The notes under the pieces were generated by a model, which saw only the letters and a list, made by a program, of their open reading frames with translations, was not told the origin of the DNA and made no database searches. A stretch of 64,000 bases of DNA. It comes from Pseudomonadota bacterium. Its GTDB lineage: Bacteria > Pseudomonadota > Alphaproteobacteria > Rhizobiales > Xanthobacteraceae. Both the position numbers and the translations under genes were made by a program. Within the stretch, counting starts at the first letter, position 1. Each line of letters opens with the position of its first letter. Where the stretch lies: positions 4,619 to 68,618 of the forward strand of contig JAEYAU010000022.1 of NCBI GenBank assembly GCA_023404705.1. Reading direction: 5' to 3'. Shown here in pieces: positions 16,069-24,397 of the stretch.

Positions 16069-17829
16069 ATGACGAAGGAGATGAGCGGCGCCGAGATGGT
16101 GATCCAAGCGCTCGTGGACCAGGGGGTCGATACGATCTTCGGTTACCCGGGCGGCGCGGTGCTGCCGATCTACGACGCCATCTTCCAGCAGGAGAAGGTC
16201 AAGCACGTGCTGGTGCGGCACGAGCAGGGCGCGGTGCACGCCGCGGAGGGCTATGCGCGCTCGACCGGCAAGGTCGGCTGCGTGCTGGTCACCTCGGGGC
16301 CGGGCGCCACCAATGCGGTGACGGGCCTCACCGATGCGCTGATGGACTCGATCCCGATCGTCTGCATCACGGGCCAGGTCGCAACGCATCTGATCGGCAA
16401 CGATGCGTTCCAGGAATGCGACACGGTCGGCATCACACGGCCCTGCACCAAGCACAACTATCTGGTGAAGAACATCGCCGACCTCTCGCGCGTGCTGCAC
16501 GAGGCGTTCTACGTGGCGGCGAACGGCCGCCCGGGGCCGGTCGTCGTCGACATCCCGAAGGACATCCAGTTCGCGACCGGCGCCTATGCGGGGCCGAAGA
16601 ACGTGCAGCACAAGACCTATCGCCCGAAGCTCAAGGGCGACATGGACAAGATCAAGGCCGCGGTCGAGATGCTCGCGAACGCCAAGCGGCCCGTGATCTA
16701 TTCGGGCGGCGGCGTGGTCAATTCGGGCCGCGAGGCCGCGCACCTGCTGCGCGAGCTGGTCGCGCTCACAGGTTACCCGATCACCTCGACGCTGATGGGC
16801 CTCGGTGCCTTCCCGGCCGCGAACCCGCAGTGGCTCGGTATGCTCGGCATGCACGGCACCTACGAGGCCAACATGACGATGCACGACTGCGACGTCATGC
16901 TGTGCGTCGGCGCGCGGTTCGACGACCGCATCACGGGCCGGCTCGATGCCTTCTCGCCGGGCTCGAAGCGCATCCACATCGACATCGACCCGTCGTCGAT
17001 CAACAAGAACGTCAAGGTCGATCTCGGCATCGTCGGCGACTGCGGGCACGTGCTCGAGGACATGATCCGGCTGTGGCGCTCCTCGGGCGCGCAGGCGGAC
17101 AAGAAGGCGCTTTCGAGCTGGTGGGGTCAGATCGAGAAGTGGCGCGCGCGCAACTCGCTCGCCTACCGGCCCTCGAACGACGTGATCAAGCCGCAATACG
17201 CGATCCAGCGCCTCTACGAGGCGACCAAGGACAAGGATTGCTACATCACGACGGAGGTCGGCCAGCACCAGATGTGGGCCGCGCAGCTCTATCGCTTCGA
17301 GGAGCCGAACCGCTGGATGACCTCGGGCGGCCTCGGCACCATGGGCTACGGCCTGCCGGCGGCGGTCGGCGTGCAGATCGCGCATCCGAACTCGCTGGTC
17401 ATCGATATCGCGGGCGAGGCCTCGGTGCTGATGACCATGCAGGAGATGTCGACGGCCGTGCAGTATCGCCTGCCGATCAAGATCTTCATCCTCAACAATC
17501 AGTACATGGGCATGGTGCGCCAGTGGCAGGAGCTGCTGCATGGCGGACGCTACTCGGAGAGCTACAGCCACGCGCTGCCGGACTTCGTGAAGCTCGCCGA
17601 GGCCTATCAGGCGGTCGGCATCCGCTGCGAGAAGCCGGGCGATCTCGATGCCGCGATCAAGGAGATGATCAACGTCGACAAGCCGGTGCTGTTCGACTGC
17701 GTGGTCGATCCGAAGGAGAACTGCTTCCCGATGATCCCGGGCGGGCGCGCGCACAACGAGATGATCCTTGGCGACAGCGTCACGCCGGAGGACATGCAGG
17801 TCTCCGATGAAGGGAAGATCATGGTGTGA
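16069..17829 (+). CDS. ilvB: acetolactate synthase, large catalytic subunit
   Basis: A 586-residue thiamine-diphosphate enzyme, first common step of valine, leucine and isoleucine synthesis (two pyruvates to acetolactate, or pyruvate plus 2-ketobutyrate). The catalytic Glu is in VRHEQGAVHAAEG (Glu52). The FAD-binding middle domain holds GARFDDRITGRL (about 281-292), and the C-terminal TPP domain has the IKIFILNNQYMGMVRQW segment. The metal-binding motif, usually GDG or GDA, reads IAGEASVLM here with Glu450. Expression should be set by the upstream leader attenuator. The regulatory subunit follows 48 bases downstream. Confidence 0.97.
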   Translation: MTKEMSGAEMVIQALVDQGVDTIFGYPGGAVLPIYDAIFQQEKVKHVLVRHEQGAVHAAEGYARSTGKVGCVLVTSGPGATNAVTGLTDALMDSIPIVCITGQVATHLIGNDAFQECDTVGITRPCTKHNYLVKNIADLSRVLHEAFYVAANGRPGPVVVDIPKDIQFATGAYAGPKNVQHKTYRPKLKGDMDKIKAAVEMLANAKRPVIYSGGGVVNSGREAAHLLRELVALTGYPITSTLMGLGAFPAANPQWLGMLGMHGTYEANMTMHDCDVMLCVGARFDDRITGRLDAFSPGSKRIHIDIDPSSINKNVKVDLGIVGDCGHVLEDMIRLWRSSGAQADKKALSSWWGQIEKWRARNSLAYRPSNDVIKPQYAIQRLYEATKDKDCYITTEVGQHQMWAAQLYRFEEPNRWMTSGGLGTMGYGLPAAVGVQIAHPNSLVIDIAGEASVLMTMQEMSTAVQYRLPIKIFILNNQYMGMVRQWQELLHGGRYSESYSHALPDFVKLAEAYQAVGIRCEKPGDLDAAIKEMINVDKPVLFDCVVDPKENCFPMIPGGRAHNEMILGDSVTPEDMQVSDEGKIMV

Positions 17830-17877
17830 CCGCGTCCGCGGTCGCACGTAACGGGGCATCCGGTTTTTGAGTCTGTC

Positions 17878-18417
17878 ATGCTGATGAAGAACGAACCTGC
17901 CGAACGTCACACGCTCGCGGTCCTGGTCGACAACGAACCCGGCGTGCTCGCGCGCGTGATTGGGCTGTTCTCGGGCCGCGGGTACAATATCGACTCGCTC
18001 ACCGTGTCCGAGACCGAGCACGAGAAACATCTTTCGCGCATCACGATCGTCACCACGGGCACGCCCATGGTGATCGAGCAGATCCGCAACCAGCTCGAGC
18101 GGCTCGTGCCGGTGCACCGCGTCGTCGATCTCACGATCGACGGCCCGACCATCGAGCGCGAGCTTGCCATGGTGAAAGTGCGCGGCAAGGGCGATGCCCG
18201 CGTCGAGGCGCTGCGGCTCGCCGATGCGTTCCGGGCGCGCGTGATCGACGCGACCACGGAGAGCTTCGTGTTCGAGATCACGGGGCGGACCGACAAGATC
18301 GACCAGTTCGTCGGGCTGATGCTGCCCCTCGGCCTGGTCGAGGTGTCGCGCACCGGCGTGGTCGCGATCGGCCGCGGGCCCGACGGCATGCAGGCGCGGG
18401 AAGGGGGCGCGGCCTAG
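17878..18417 (+). CDS. ilvN: acetolactate synthase, small regulatory subunit
   Basis: A 179-residue regulatory subunit (also called IlvH). The N-terminal ACT domain (about residues 11-86) begins HTLAVLVDNEPGVLARVIGLFSGRGYNIDSL-like, with the valine-binding loop after NEPGVL. The C-terminal half is the conserved ALS small-subunit domain (FVFEITGRTDKIDQF). It confers feedback inhibition by branched-chain amino acids and raises activity of IlvB. It is followed by a truncated copy of the intergenic palindrome and then ilvC. Confidence 0.96.
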   Translation: MLMKNEPAERHTLAVLVDNEPGVLARVIGLFSGRGYNIDSLTVSETEHEKHLSRITIVTTGTPMVIEQIRNQLERLVPVHRVVDLTIDGPTIERELAMVKVRGKGDARVEALRLADAFRARVIDATTESFVFEITGRTDKIDQFVGLMLPLGLVEVSRTGVVAIGRGPDGMQAREGGAA

Positions 18418-18441
18418 GGTCGTCGGCCGTTCCACGCGGCC

Positions 18442-18479
18442 ATTCCGAAAACCGGTTTCCGTTTTGCCGGATCATGCGC
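18442..18479. repeat. intergenic palindrome, one-armed copy
   Basis: Contains CCGAAAACCGGTTTCCGTTTT and the right arm GATCATGCGC of the family seen at 5987 and 9276; the left GCGCATGAT arm is missing. Confidence 0.55.
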
Positions 18480-18581
18480 TAGAAGCACGCCCGGCAATTC
18501 TTCACCTCCCCGGCAAAAGCAGGGGACTCTCGACAAAGTTGGGGATGCGACGAAACACGTCGCCCGAGCGAGGACTAAGAC

Positions 18582-19601
18582 ATGCGCGTTTATTACGACC
18601 GCGACGCCGACCTGAACCTGATCAAGGGCAAGAAGGTGGCGATCATCGGCTATGGCAGCCAGGGCCATGCCCATGCACTCAACCTGCGCGACTCCGGCGT
18701 GAAGGAGGTTGCGGTCGGCCTGCGCAAGGGATCGGGCTCCGCCAAGAAGGCGGAAGGCGAGAAGCTTCCCGTGATGGAGGTCGCCGAGGCCGCGAAGTGG
18801 GCCGACGTGATGATGATGCTGACGCCGGACGAGCTGCAGGCCGACATCTATCGCGACCATCTGCATGAGAACATGAAGAAGGGCGCGGCGCTGATGTTCG
18901 CGCACGGCCTCAACGTCCACTTCAACCTGATCGAGCCGCGCGCCGATCTCGACGTGCTGATGATCGCGCCGAAGGGCCCGGGCCACACGGTGCGCTCGGA
19001 GTATCAGCGCGGCGGCGGCGTGCCGTGCCTGCTCGCGATCCACAAGGACGCCTCGGGCAACGCGCACGACCTCGGCCTCTCCTACGGCTCGGCGATCGGC
19101 GGCGGACGGGCCGGCATCATCGAGACGAGCTTCCGCGAGGAGTGCGAGACCGACCTGTTCGGCGAGCAGGTCGTGCTGTGCGGCGGCCTCGTCGAGCTGA
19201 TCAAGGCCGGCTACGAGACCCTGTGCGAAGCCGGCTACGCGCCCGAGATGGCCTATTTCGAATGCCTGCACGAGGTGAAGCTGATCGTCGACCTGATCTA
19301 CGAGGGCGGCATCGCCAACATGAACTACTCGATCTCCAACACCGCGGAATACGGCGAGTACAAGTCGGGTCCGCGCGTGATCACGGACGAGACCAAGGCC
19401 GAGATGAAGCGCATCCTGGCCGATATTCAGGAAGGCCGCTTCGCGCGCGACTGGATGCTCGAGAACCGCGTCAACCAGACCTCGTTCAAGGCGATGCGCG
19501 CCAAGATGGCCTCGCATCCGATCGAGGAGGTGGGCGAGAAGCTGCGCGGCATGATGCCCTGGATCAAGGCCAAGGCGCTGGTCGACAAGTCGCGGAATTG
19601 A
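18582..19601 (+). CDS. ilvC: ketol-acid reductoisomerase (class I)
   Basis: A 339-residue NADPH enzyme for the second step of branched-chain amino acid synthesis. The Rossmann motif GYGSQGHAHALNLRDSG is near residues 23-39. The C-terminal knotted domain contains the metal-binding acidic residues in FREECETDLFGEQ (about 185-197) and ECLHEVKLIVDLIYEGG (about 227-243). Length is that of the short class I type. It lies 164 bases after ilvN with a palindrome between, so it may be both read through and independently transcribed. Confidence 0.97.
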   Translation: MRVYYDRDADLNLIKGKKVAIIGYGSQGHAHALNLRDSGVKEVAVGLRKGSGSAKKAEGEKLPVMEVAEAAKWADVMMMLTPDELQADIYRDHLHENMKKGAALMFAHGLNVHFNLIEPRADLDVLMIAPKGPGHTVRSEYQRGGGVPCLLAIHKDASGNAHDLGLSYGSAIGGGRAGIIETSFREECETDLFGEQVVLCGGLVELIKAGYETLCEAGYAPEMAYFECLHEVKLIVDLIYEGGIANMNYSISNTAEYGEYKSGPRVITDETKAEMKRILADIQEGRFARDWMLENRVNQTSFKAMRAKMASHPIEEVGEKLRGMMPWIKAKALVDKSRN

Positions 19602-19610
19602 TCCGCGCTT

Positions 19611-19827
19611 GGTAGGATGTGCACCCAGATCGGGCTTGCCCGATCTGGGCATGATAGATGCGCAAGTCGGCAACAGCCGACTTGCGTGACGGCCGAGGCG
19701 CGACGATCGCCCCTCGGCCGTCTTTCCGTCTTTGCGCACGCGTGCTGCGCCGGCGTCGGCCGCGGGCGCATGCCGGCATGACCTCAGCAGGTGACAACGA
19801 GCGCAGCGGCCGGCATGCACACCCTAC
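19611..19827. repeat. GTAGGGTGTGC inverted-repeat element, copy 3 (divergent, hairpin-rich)
   Basis: Termini GGTAGGATGTGC (19611-19622) and GCACACCCTACG (19816-19827) are imperfect versions of the family ends. Inside are four successive palindromes: CCCAGATCGGGC/CCCGATCTGGG, CGCAAGTCGGC/GCCGACTTGCG, CGGCCGAGG/CCTCGGCCG and GCATGCCGGC/GCCGGCATGC. It also contains GCGCACGCGTGCTGCGCC, shared with the copy at 29824. It fills the gap between ilvC and the SDR gene. Confidence 0.65.
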
Positions 19828-19851
19828 GAAACTTGCGCTAAGCTTCCCCGC

Positions 19852-20718
19852 ATGCGCAGCGTCGTCGTCACCGGAGCCTCGACCGGGATCGGCTGGAGCA
19901 CCGCCAAGGTGCTCCTCGCGGGCGGCTTCCATGTCTTCGGCAGCGTGCGCCGCGCCGAGGATGCAGCGCGGCTGACGGCGGAGCTCGGCGCCGGCTTCAC
20001 GCCGCTCACGTTCGACGTCACTGACGAGCCTGCCGTCGCGGCTGCCGCGCAGACCGTGCGCGCGGCGCTGCAGGGGACCCGGCTCGCCGGCCTGGTGAAC
20101 AATGCCGGGGTCGCCGTGCCGGGGCCGCTGCTGGAATTGCCCGTCGCGGACTTCCGGCGCCAGATCGAAATCAACCTCACGGGCCAGCTGATCGTCACTC
20201 AGGCCTTCGCGCCGCTGCTCGGGACGGAGGCGAGCCTCTCGGGCCCGCCGGGCCGGATCGTCATGATGAGCTCGGTTTCGGGCCGGCGCGGCATGCCGTT
20301 CCTGGCGCCCTATTCGGCCTCCAAGCACGCGCTGGAGGGCCTCTCGGAGAGCCTGCGGCGCGAGCTGATGCTGTTCGGCATCGATGTGATCCTGGTGGCG
20401 CCCGGCGCCATCGCGACGCCGATCTGGGGCAAGGCCGAGGCGATCGACATCGAGCCTTACCGGGGATCGCCCTGGTATGCGGCCGCCCAGAAGGCCCAGG
20501 AGATGATGGTGGGCCTCGGCAAGGGCGGGCTGCCGCCCGAGCGGGTGGGCGAGGTCGTGCTGCAGGCGCTCACGGCTGCGCGCCCGAAGGTCCGCTACGA
20601 GATCCGGCCGGACCGGTTGACCGGGCTCGTTTTTGGGCTGCTGCCCCGGCGCATGCTCGACCGGGCGATCGGCAAGCGGCTCGGCCTCTCGGATCCCAAG
20701 AACCTAAACAAGGGCTGA
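19852..20718 (+). CDS. short-chain dehydrogenase/reductase
   Basis: A 288-residue classical SDR. Cofactor motif TGASTGIG (residues 8-15), NNAG (about 83-86), catalytic serine in MMSSVSG and catalytic YSASK (about 156-160). The C-terminal extension with ARPKVRYEIRPDRL and a short hydrophobic stretch resembles SDRs acting on lipid-like or steroid-like substrates, but no substrate can be assigned. It stands alone between the repeat element and the sulfatase-like gene; the ATG at 19852 is the first codon before the Rossmann strand. Confidence 0.85.
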   Translation: MRSVVVTGASTGIGWSTAKVLLAGGFHVFGSVRRAEDAARLTAELGAGFTPLTFDVTDEPAVAAAAQTVRAALQGTRLAGLVNNAGVAVPGPLLELPVADFRRQIEINLTGQLIVTQAFAPLLGTEASLSGPPGRIVMMSSVSGRRGMPFLAPYSASKHALEGLSESLRRELMLFGIDVILVAPGAIATPIWGKAEAIDIEPYRGSPWYAAAQKAQEMMVGLGKGGLPPERVGEVVLQALTAARPKVRYEIRPDRLTGLVFGLLPRRMLDRAIGKRLGLSDPKNLNKG

Positions 20719-20838
20719 AGAGGCGCGGGCCGACAGGGTCCGGCGTCGCCCGCCCTTGCCATGACACATTTGTTACAGTTTGATGACATCGACCCGTAGC
20801 CCAAGCGTTTCCTCAGGGCGCGGCCGCCGCGTCCGTTC

Positions 20839-22557
20839 ATGCCTCCCGCCCTCGCGTTCATTGATCGCCGGCTTCTCCCTCGTGATGCGCTGGCGCGCCA
20901 CGGCAGGGCGCGCATCGCGCTGATCGTGACCATCCATCTCGTGGCCGCAGTCGTGATGTGGCTCACCGAGGACACGCTCGTCGACATGGTGGCCTTCGCG
21001 CTGAGCTGGGGCGTGCTCAATTTCATATTTCTCATGCTGCTGCGCCGGCCCGTGCTCGCCGGCGCGCTTTCGCTCTCCCTCGTCGTTCTGCTGATCCTGC
21101 TGTCGCAGCTCAAGCACAGTGTGTTGTTCCTGACGGTCAACTTCGTCGACCTGCTGATCATCGATTCCGATACGTTCGGCTTCCTGCTGACCGTGGTTCC
21201 AGGCTTGCACCTGAAGGTGCTGATCGGCGTCGTGCTGGGATCGATCGCTCTCGCCGCGATCTGGTGGCTCGACTCGTTCCGCGTGCGGATCCGCAGCGCC
21301 ATGCTCGGGTGCGGCGTGTGTCTCCTCGGTCTCGGCGGCCTATCCTTCTCGGTCGACAGCGATCCTTACAATGACTGGTATGCGGGCCAATATTTCTCGA
21401 AGTTCGCCCGCTCGGGCGTAGTGGCGCTCACCGACTACGTGACGCGCGGCATTCTCGAGGCCGATGCAAATGTGACCGAGCAGCTCAAAGGCACGCCAGC
21501 GCTCGGTGACGCGGGCTGCACCACGGCGCACAAGCGGCCGAACATCGTCATGGTGTTCGATGAGTCCAGCTTCGACATTACGTCGCTGCCGAACATGCGC
21601 GTTCCGGCCGGCTACAAGGATCATTTCCTCTCGGCCGACGGCAAGGCGCGCTCGCTGATCGTCGAGGGCGTGGGAGGCCCGAGCTGGTTCACCGAGTACA
21701 ACGTGCTCACGGGACTGTCGGTGCGCTCCTATGGTCGGTTCGCGGATTTCGTCACCCGCATCGCGGCCGGGCGCGTCGAGCGCGGGCTGCCGCAGACGCT
21801 GCGGCGCTGCGGCTACAAGACCTACAGCCTCTACTCCTACATGGGTGCATTTCTGAGCGCGCGCCGCTTCCACACCACGACCGGCATCGAGCACTTCCTC
21901 GACTCGAAAGATCTCGGCGCCAAGGGCGTCGAGCCTGACAGCTTCTACTACGATGCGGCGGCCGGAATTCTTGCGCGCGAGCGGGGCAGCCAGCCGCTGT
22001 TCCTGATGGTCTATACGCTCGCCAACCACTTCCCGTGGGACTACCGCTTCCGCCCGGATCTGACGCCGAGCTGGCGCGACCTCGGCAATGTCAGCGAGGC
22101 CGACGAGTACATTCGCCGCCAGATGCTGAGCAAGCAGAACTATGCGGAGTTCGTCGCGCAGCTGAAGCGCGAGTTTCCGGACGAGCCCTTCCTGATCGTA
22201 CGCTTCGGCGATCATCAGCCGGCCTTCGCGCGCAAGCTGATCAACCCGAAATACGACGAATCCTTCCTGATGCGGCAGATCGCGGCCAACGATCAGCGCT
22301 TCCTCACGACCTATTATGCGGTCGACGCCGTCAACTTCACGCCGCGCGACCTCAGCCTCGCGACCGACACGCTCGATGCGCCTTATCTGCCGCTGGTGGT
22401 GCTGGAGGCGGCCGGGCTGCCGCTCGACGCAACCTTCACGGAGCAGAAGCGCATCCTGCAGGAGTGCCGCGGCCTGTTCTATCGCTGCCATGGCGGCGCC
22501 GAGGCGCGGCGGTTCAACCGGCTGTTGATCAATGCCGGCCTGATCAAAGGCCTGTAG
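20839..22557 (+). CDS. membrane-anchored sulfatase-like hydrolase/transferase
   Basis: A 572-residue protein with about five N-terminal transmembrane helices (between residues 25 and 171) and a periplasmic alkaline-phosphatase-superfamily domain. The metal site begins NIVMVFDESSFD (Asp241, Glu242) and ends FGDHQPAFARK in the C-terminal third. The region GGPSWFTEYNVLTGLS (about 279-294) is where the nucleophilic Thr or Ser of lipoteichoic acid synthase and phosphoethanolamine transferases lies. The family modifies lipids, glycans or lipid A with phospho-alcohol groups; which one is not evident. Stands alone with about 100-base gaps each side. Confidence 0.78.
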   Translation: MPPALAFIDRRLLPRDALARHGRARIALIVTIHLVAAVVMWLTEDTLVDMVAFALSWGVLNFIFLMLLRRPVLAGALSLSLVVLLILLSQLKHSVLFLTVNFVDLLIIDSDTFGFLLTVVPGLHLKVLIGVVLGSIALAAIWWLDSFRVRIRSAMLGCGVCLLGLGGLSFSVDSDPYNDWYAGQYFSKFARSGVVALTDYVTRGILEADANVTEQLKGTPALGDAGCTTAHKRPNIVMVFDESSFDITSLPNMRVPAGYKDHFLSADGKARSLIVEGVGGPSWFTEYNVLTGLSVRSYGRFADFVTRIAAGRVERGLPQTLRRCGYKTYSLYSYMGAFLSARRFHTTTGIEHFLDSKDLGAKGVEPDSFYYDAAAGILARERGSQPLFLMVYTLANHFPWDYRFRPDLTPSWRDLGNVSEADEYIRRQMLSKQNYAEFVAQLKREFPDEPFLIVRFGDHQPAFARKLINPKYDESFLMRQIAANDQRFLTTYYAVDAVNFTPRDLSLATDTLDAPYLPLVVLEAAGLPLDATFTEQKRILQECRGLFYRCHGGAEARRFNRLLINAGLIKGL

Positions 22558-22655
22558 CGGCGCCGCAAGGTCGCACGCATGAAAGCTTGAATCTCCTCGC
22601 GGGGCCGCTAGTTTGCGCGGCGGGCGGGCAATGAGACCTGCCGAAGAGGGGACCG

Positions 22656-23501
22656 ATGAACGAGGGCGCGGCCAGCGCGAGGACGACTGCTGCGCCCGAG
22701 CGCGGGCCCGCGGTCGCGCTGTCGGACGTGACGATCTCGTTCCGCCTCGCCACCGACACGAGCTACACGGCAGTCAAGGACGCTTCGCTCTCGGTCGCCG
22801 ACGGCGAGTTCGTCTCCATCGTGGGCCCGACCGGGTGCGGCAAATCCACGCTGCTCAATGTGGCGGCCGGGCTGCTGGCGCCCAGCGCCGGCAAGGCCGC
22901 GATCTTCGGCACGCCGCTCAGCGGCCTCAACCGGCAAGCGGGCTATCTCTTCCAGGCCGAGGCGCTGTTTCCCTGGAAGACCGCGCGCGACAACGTGGCG
23001 ATCGGCCTCGAGATCGCCGGAACGGCCAAAGCGGAGGCGCACAAGCGCGCCGACCAGTGGCTCGCGCGCGTGGGCTTAAGCGGCTTCGGCGGCCGTTATC
23101 CGCACATGCTCTCGGGCGGGCAGCGCAAGCGTGTCGGTCTCGCCCAGGTGCTGATCCGTGATCCCAAGATCCTGCTGATGGACGAGCCGTTCGGCCCGCT
23201 CGACGCGCAGACGCGGCAGATCATGGGCAATCTGCTGCTCGATCTCTGGACCGCGGACCGCAAGGCCGTGCTGTTCGTCACCCACGATCTCGAGGAGGCG
23301 ATCGCGCTGTCGGATCGCGTCGTGATCATGTCGGCAGGCCCGGCTGCGCGCATCATCGGCGACTGGAAGGTCGAGCTGCCGCGCCCGCGCGACATCGGCG
23401 AGGTGAAGCTCGATCCCGCCTTCCACCGGCTGCACCGCGAGATCTGGGACACGCTGAAGGAAGAGGTGCTCAAAGGCTACATGCAGACGGGGGGCGGCTG
23501 A
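22656..23501 (+). CDS. nitrate/sulfonate/taurine-type ABC transporter, ATPase
   Basis: A 281-residue cytosolic ATPase of the SsuB/TauB/NrtD class. Walker A GPTGCGKST (57-65), Q-loop in YLFQAEALFPW, signature LSGGQRKRVGLAQ and Walker B ILLMDEPFGPLD are all intact. It powers the import system formed with the next two genes. A GAAGAGGGGA ribosome binding site precedes the ATG. The stop overlaps the permease start. Substrate unknown; the family handles sulfonates, nitrate, pyrimidine precursors and aromatic acids. Confidence 0.92.
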   Translation: MNEGAASARTTAAPERGPAVALSDVTISFRLATDTSYTAVKDASLSVADGEFVSIVGPTGCGKSTLLNVAAGLLAPSAGKAAIFGTPLSGLNRQAGYLFQAEALFPWKTARDNVAIGLEIAGTAKAEAHKRADQWLARVGLSGFGGRYPHMLSGGQRKRVGLAQVLIRDPKILLMDEPFGPLDAQTRQIMGNLLLDLWTADRKAVLFVTHDLEEAIALSDRVVIMSAGPAARIIGDWKVELPRPRDIGEVKLDPAFHRLHREIWDTLKEEVLKGYMQTGGG

Positions 23502-24289
23502 TGTCGCGGACGACGCTCATCGCGCTCCAGGTTCTGGCCGCCGTCGTGTTCATCGGCATCTGGCACGTATTCACGACGGTGCCGATCTTCGGCGTGACGC
23601 TGCTGCCGCCGTTCTTCTTCTCGACCCCGGTGGACGTGGCAGCCCAGGTCTGGAAGTGGTTCGTCACCGGGACGATCTGGAAGCATCTCTGGGTGACGTT
23701 GCTGGAAGCGATGCTGGCCTTCGCGATCGGCTCGATCGGCGGCGTGCTGATCGGCTTCTGGTTCGCGCGCCAGCCGCTGATCGCGGCGGTGTTCGACCCT
23801 TACGTCAAGATGGCGAATGCGCTGCCGCGCGTGGTGCTGGCGCCGATCTTCACGCTGTGGCTCGGGCTCGGCATCTGGTCGAAGGTGGCGCTCGGCGTCA
23901 CGCTGGTGTTCTTCATCGTCTTCTTCAACGTCTATCAGGGCGTGAAAGAAGTGAGCCCGACCGTGCTCGCGAATGCGCGCATGCTCGGCATGAACGAGCG
24001 CCAGCTGATGCGCCACGTCTATTGGCCCTCGGCGCTGTCCTGGATGTTCTCATCGCTGCACACCTCGGTGGGCTTCGCCGTGGTGGGCGCGGTGGTGGGC
24101 GAGTATCTCGGCTCGGCGGCCGGGCTCGGCTATATCATCCAGCAGGCCGAAGGCGTGTTCGACGTCGCCGGCGTGTTTGCCGGCATGTTCGTGCTGGCGG
24201 TCTTCGTCATCGTGATCGACATGATCGTCACCATGATCGAGAAGCGGCTGCTGGTCTGGCGTCCCGCGGCCGCGGATACGCGGACCTGA
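23501..24289 (+). CDS. nitrate/sulfonate/taurine-type ABC transporter, permease
   Basis: A 262-residue BPD-type inner-membrane permease with about six hydrophobic segments. The cytoplasmic EAA loop is seen near residues 152-175 (SPTVLANARMLGMNERQLMRHVYWPSAL-like), which couples to the ATPase. Start overlaps the ATPase stop (TGATG), showing co-translation. The binding-protein gene follows about 110 bases later, with its own promoter-like sequence. Confidence 0.92.
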   Translation: MSRTTLIALQVLAAVVFIGIWHVFTTVPIFGVTLLPPFFFSTPVDVAAQVWKWFVTGTIWKHLWVTLLEAMLAFAIGSIGGVLIGFWFARQPLIAAVFDPYVKMANALPRVVLAPIFTLWLGLGIWSKVALGVTLVFFIVFFNVYQGVKEVSPTVLANARMLGMNERQLMRHVYWPSALSWMFSSLHTSVGFAVVGAVVGEYLGSAAGLGYIIQQAEGVFDVAGVFAGMFVLAVFVIVIDMIVTMIEKRLLVWRPAAADTRT

Positions 24290-24314
24290 CGCAGGTTCCA
24301 TCAGCGCTGCGGTC

Positions 24315-24344
24315 TTTGCGAAATCGGGTGCGAAACCCTATAAG
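24315..24344 (+). promoter_or_regulatory. possible internal promoter before the binding-protein gene
   Basis: TTTGCG (24315-24320) and TATAAG (24339-24344) are spaced by 18 bases. This would allow extra expression of the binding protein over the membrane components. Confidence 0.45.
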
Positions 24345-24397
24345 AAATCCCACGAACGCGAATTAAGCCCACGATCAGGGCAATCGGGAGGACGACG

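Noticed and set aside
14986..18435. A very long open frame on the minus strand (over 1100 codons) running through ilvN and ilvB antisense
   Set aside because: Its 3' part is the real DUF155 gene, but the rest is the mirror of ilvB/ilvN codon bias in GC-rich DNA, is His/Arg/Asp-rich and has no family resemblance; it also crosses the ilv promoter and attenuator.
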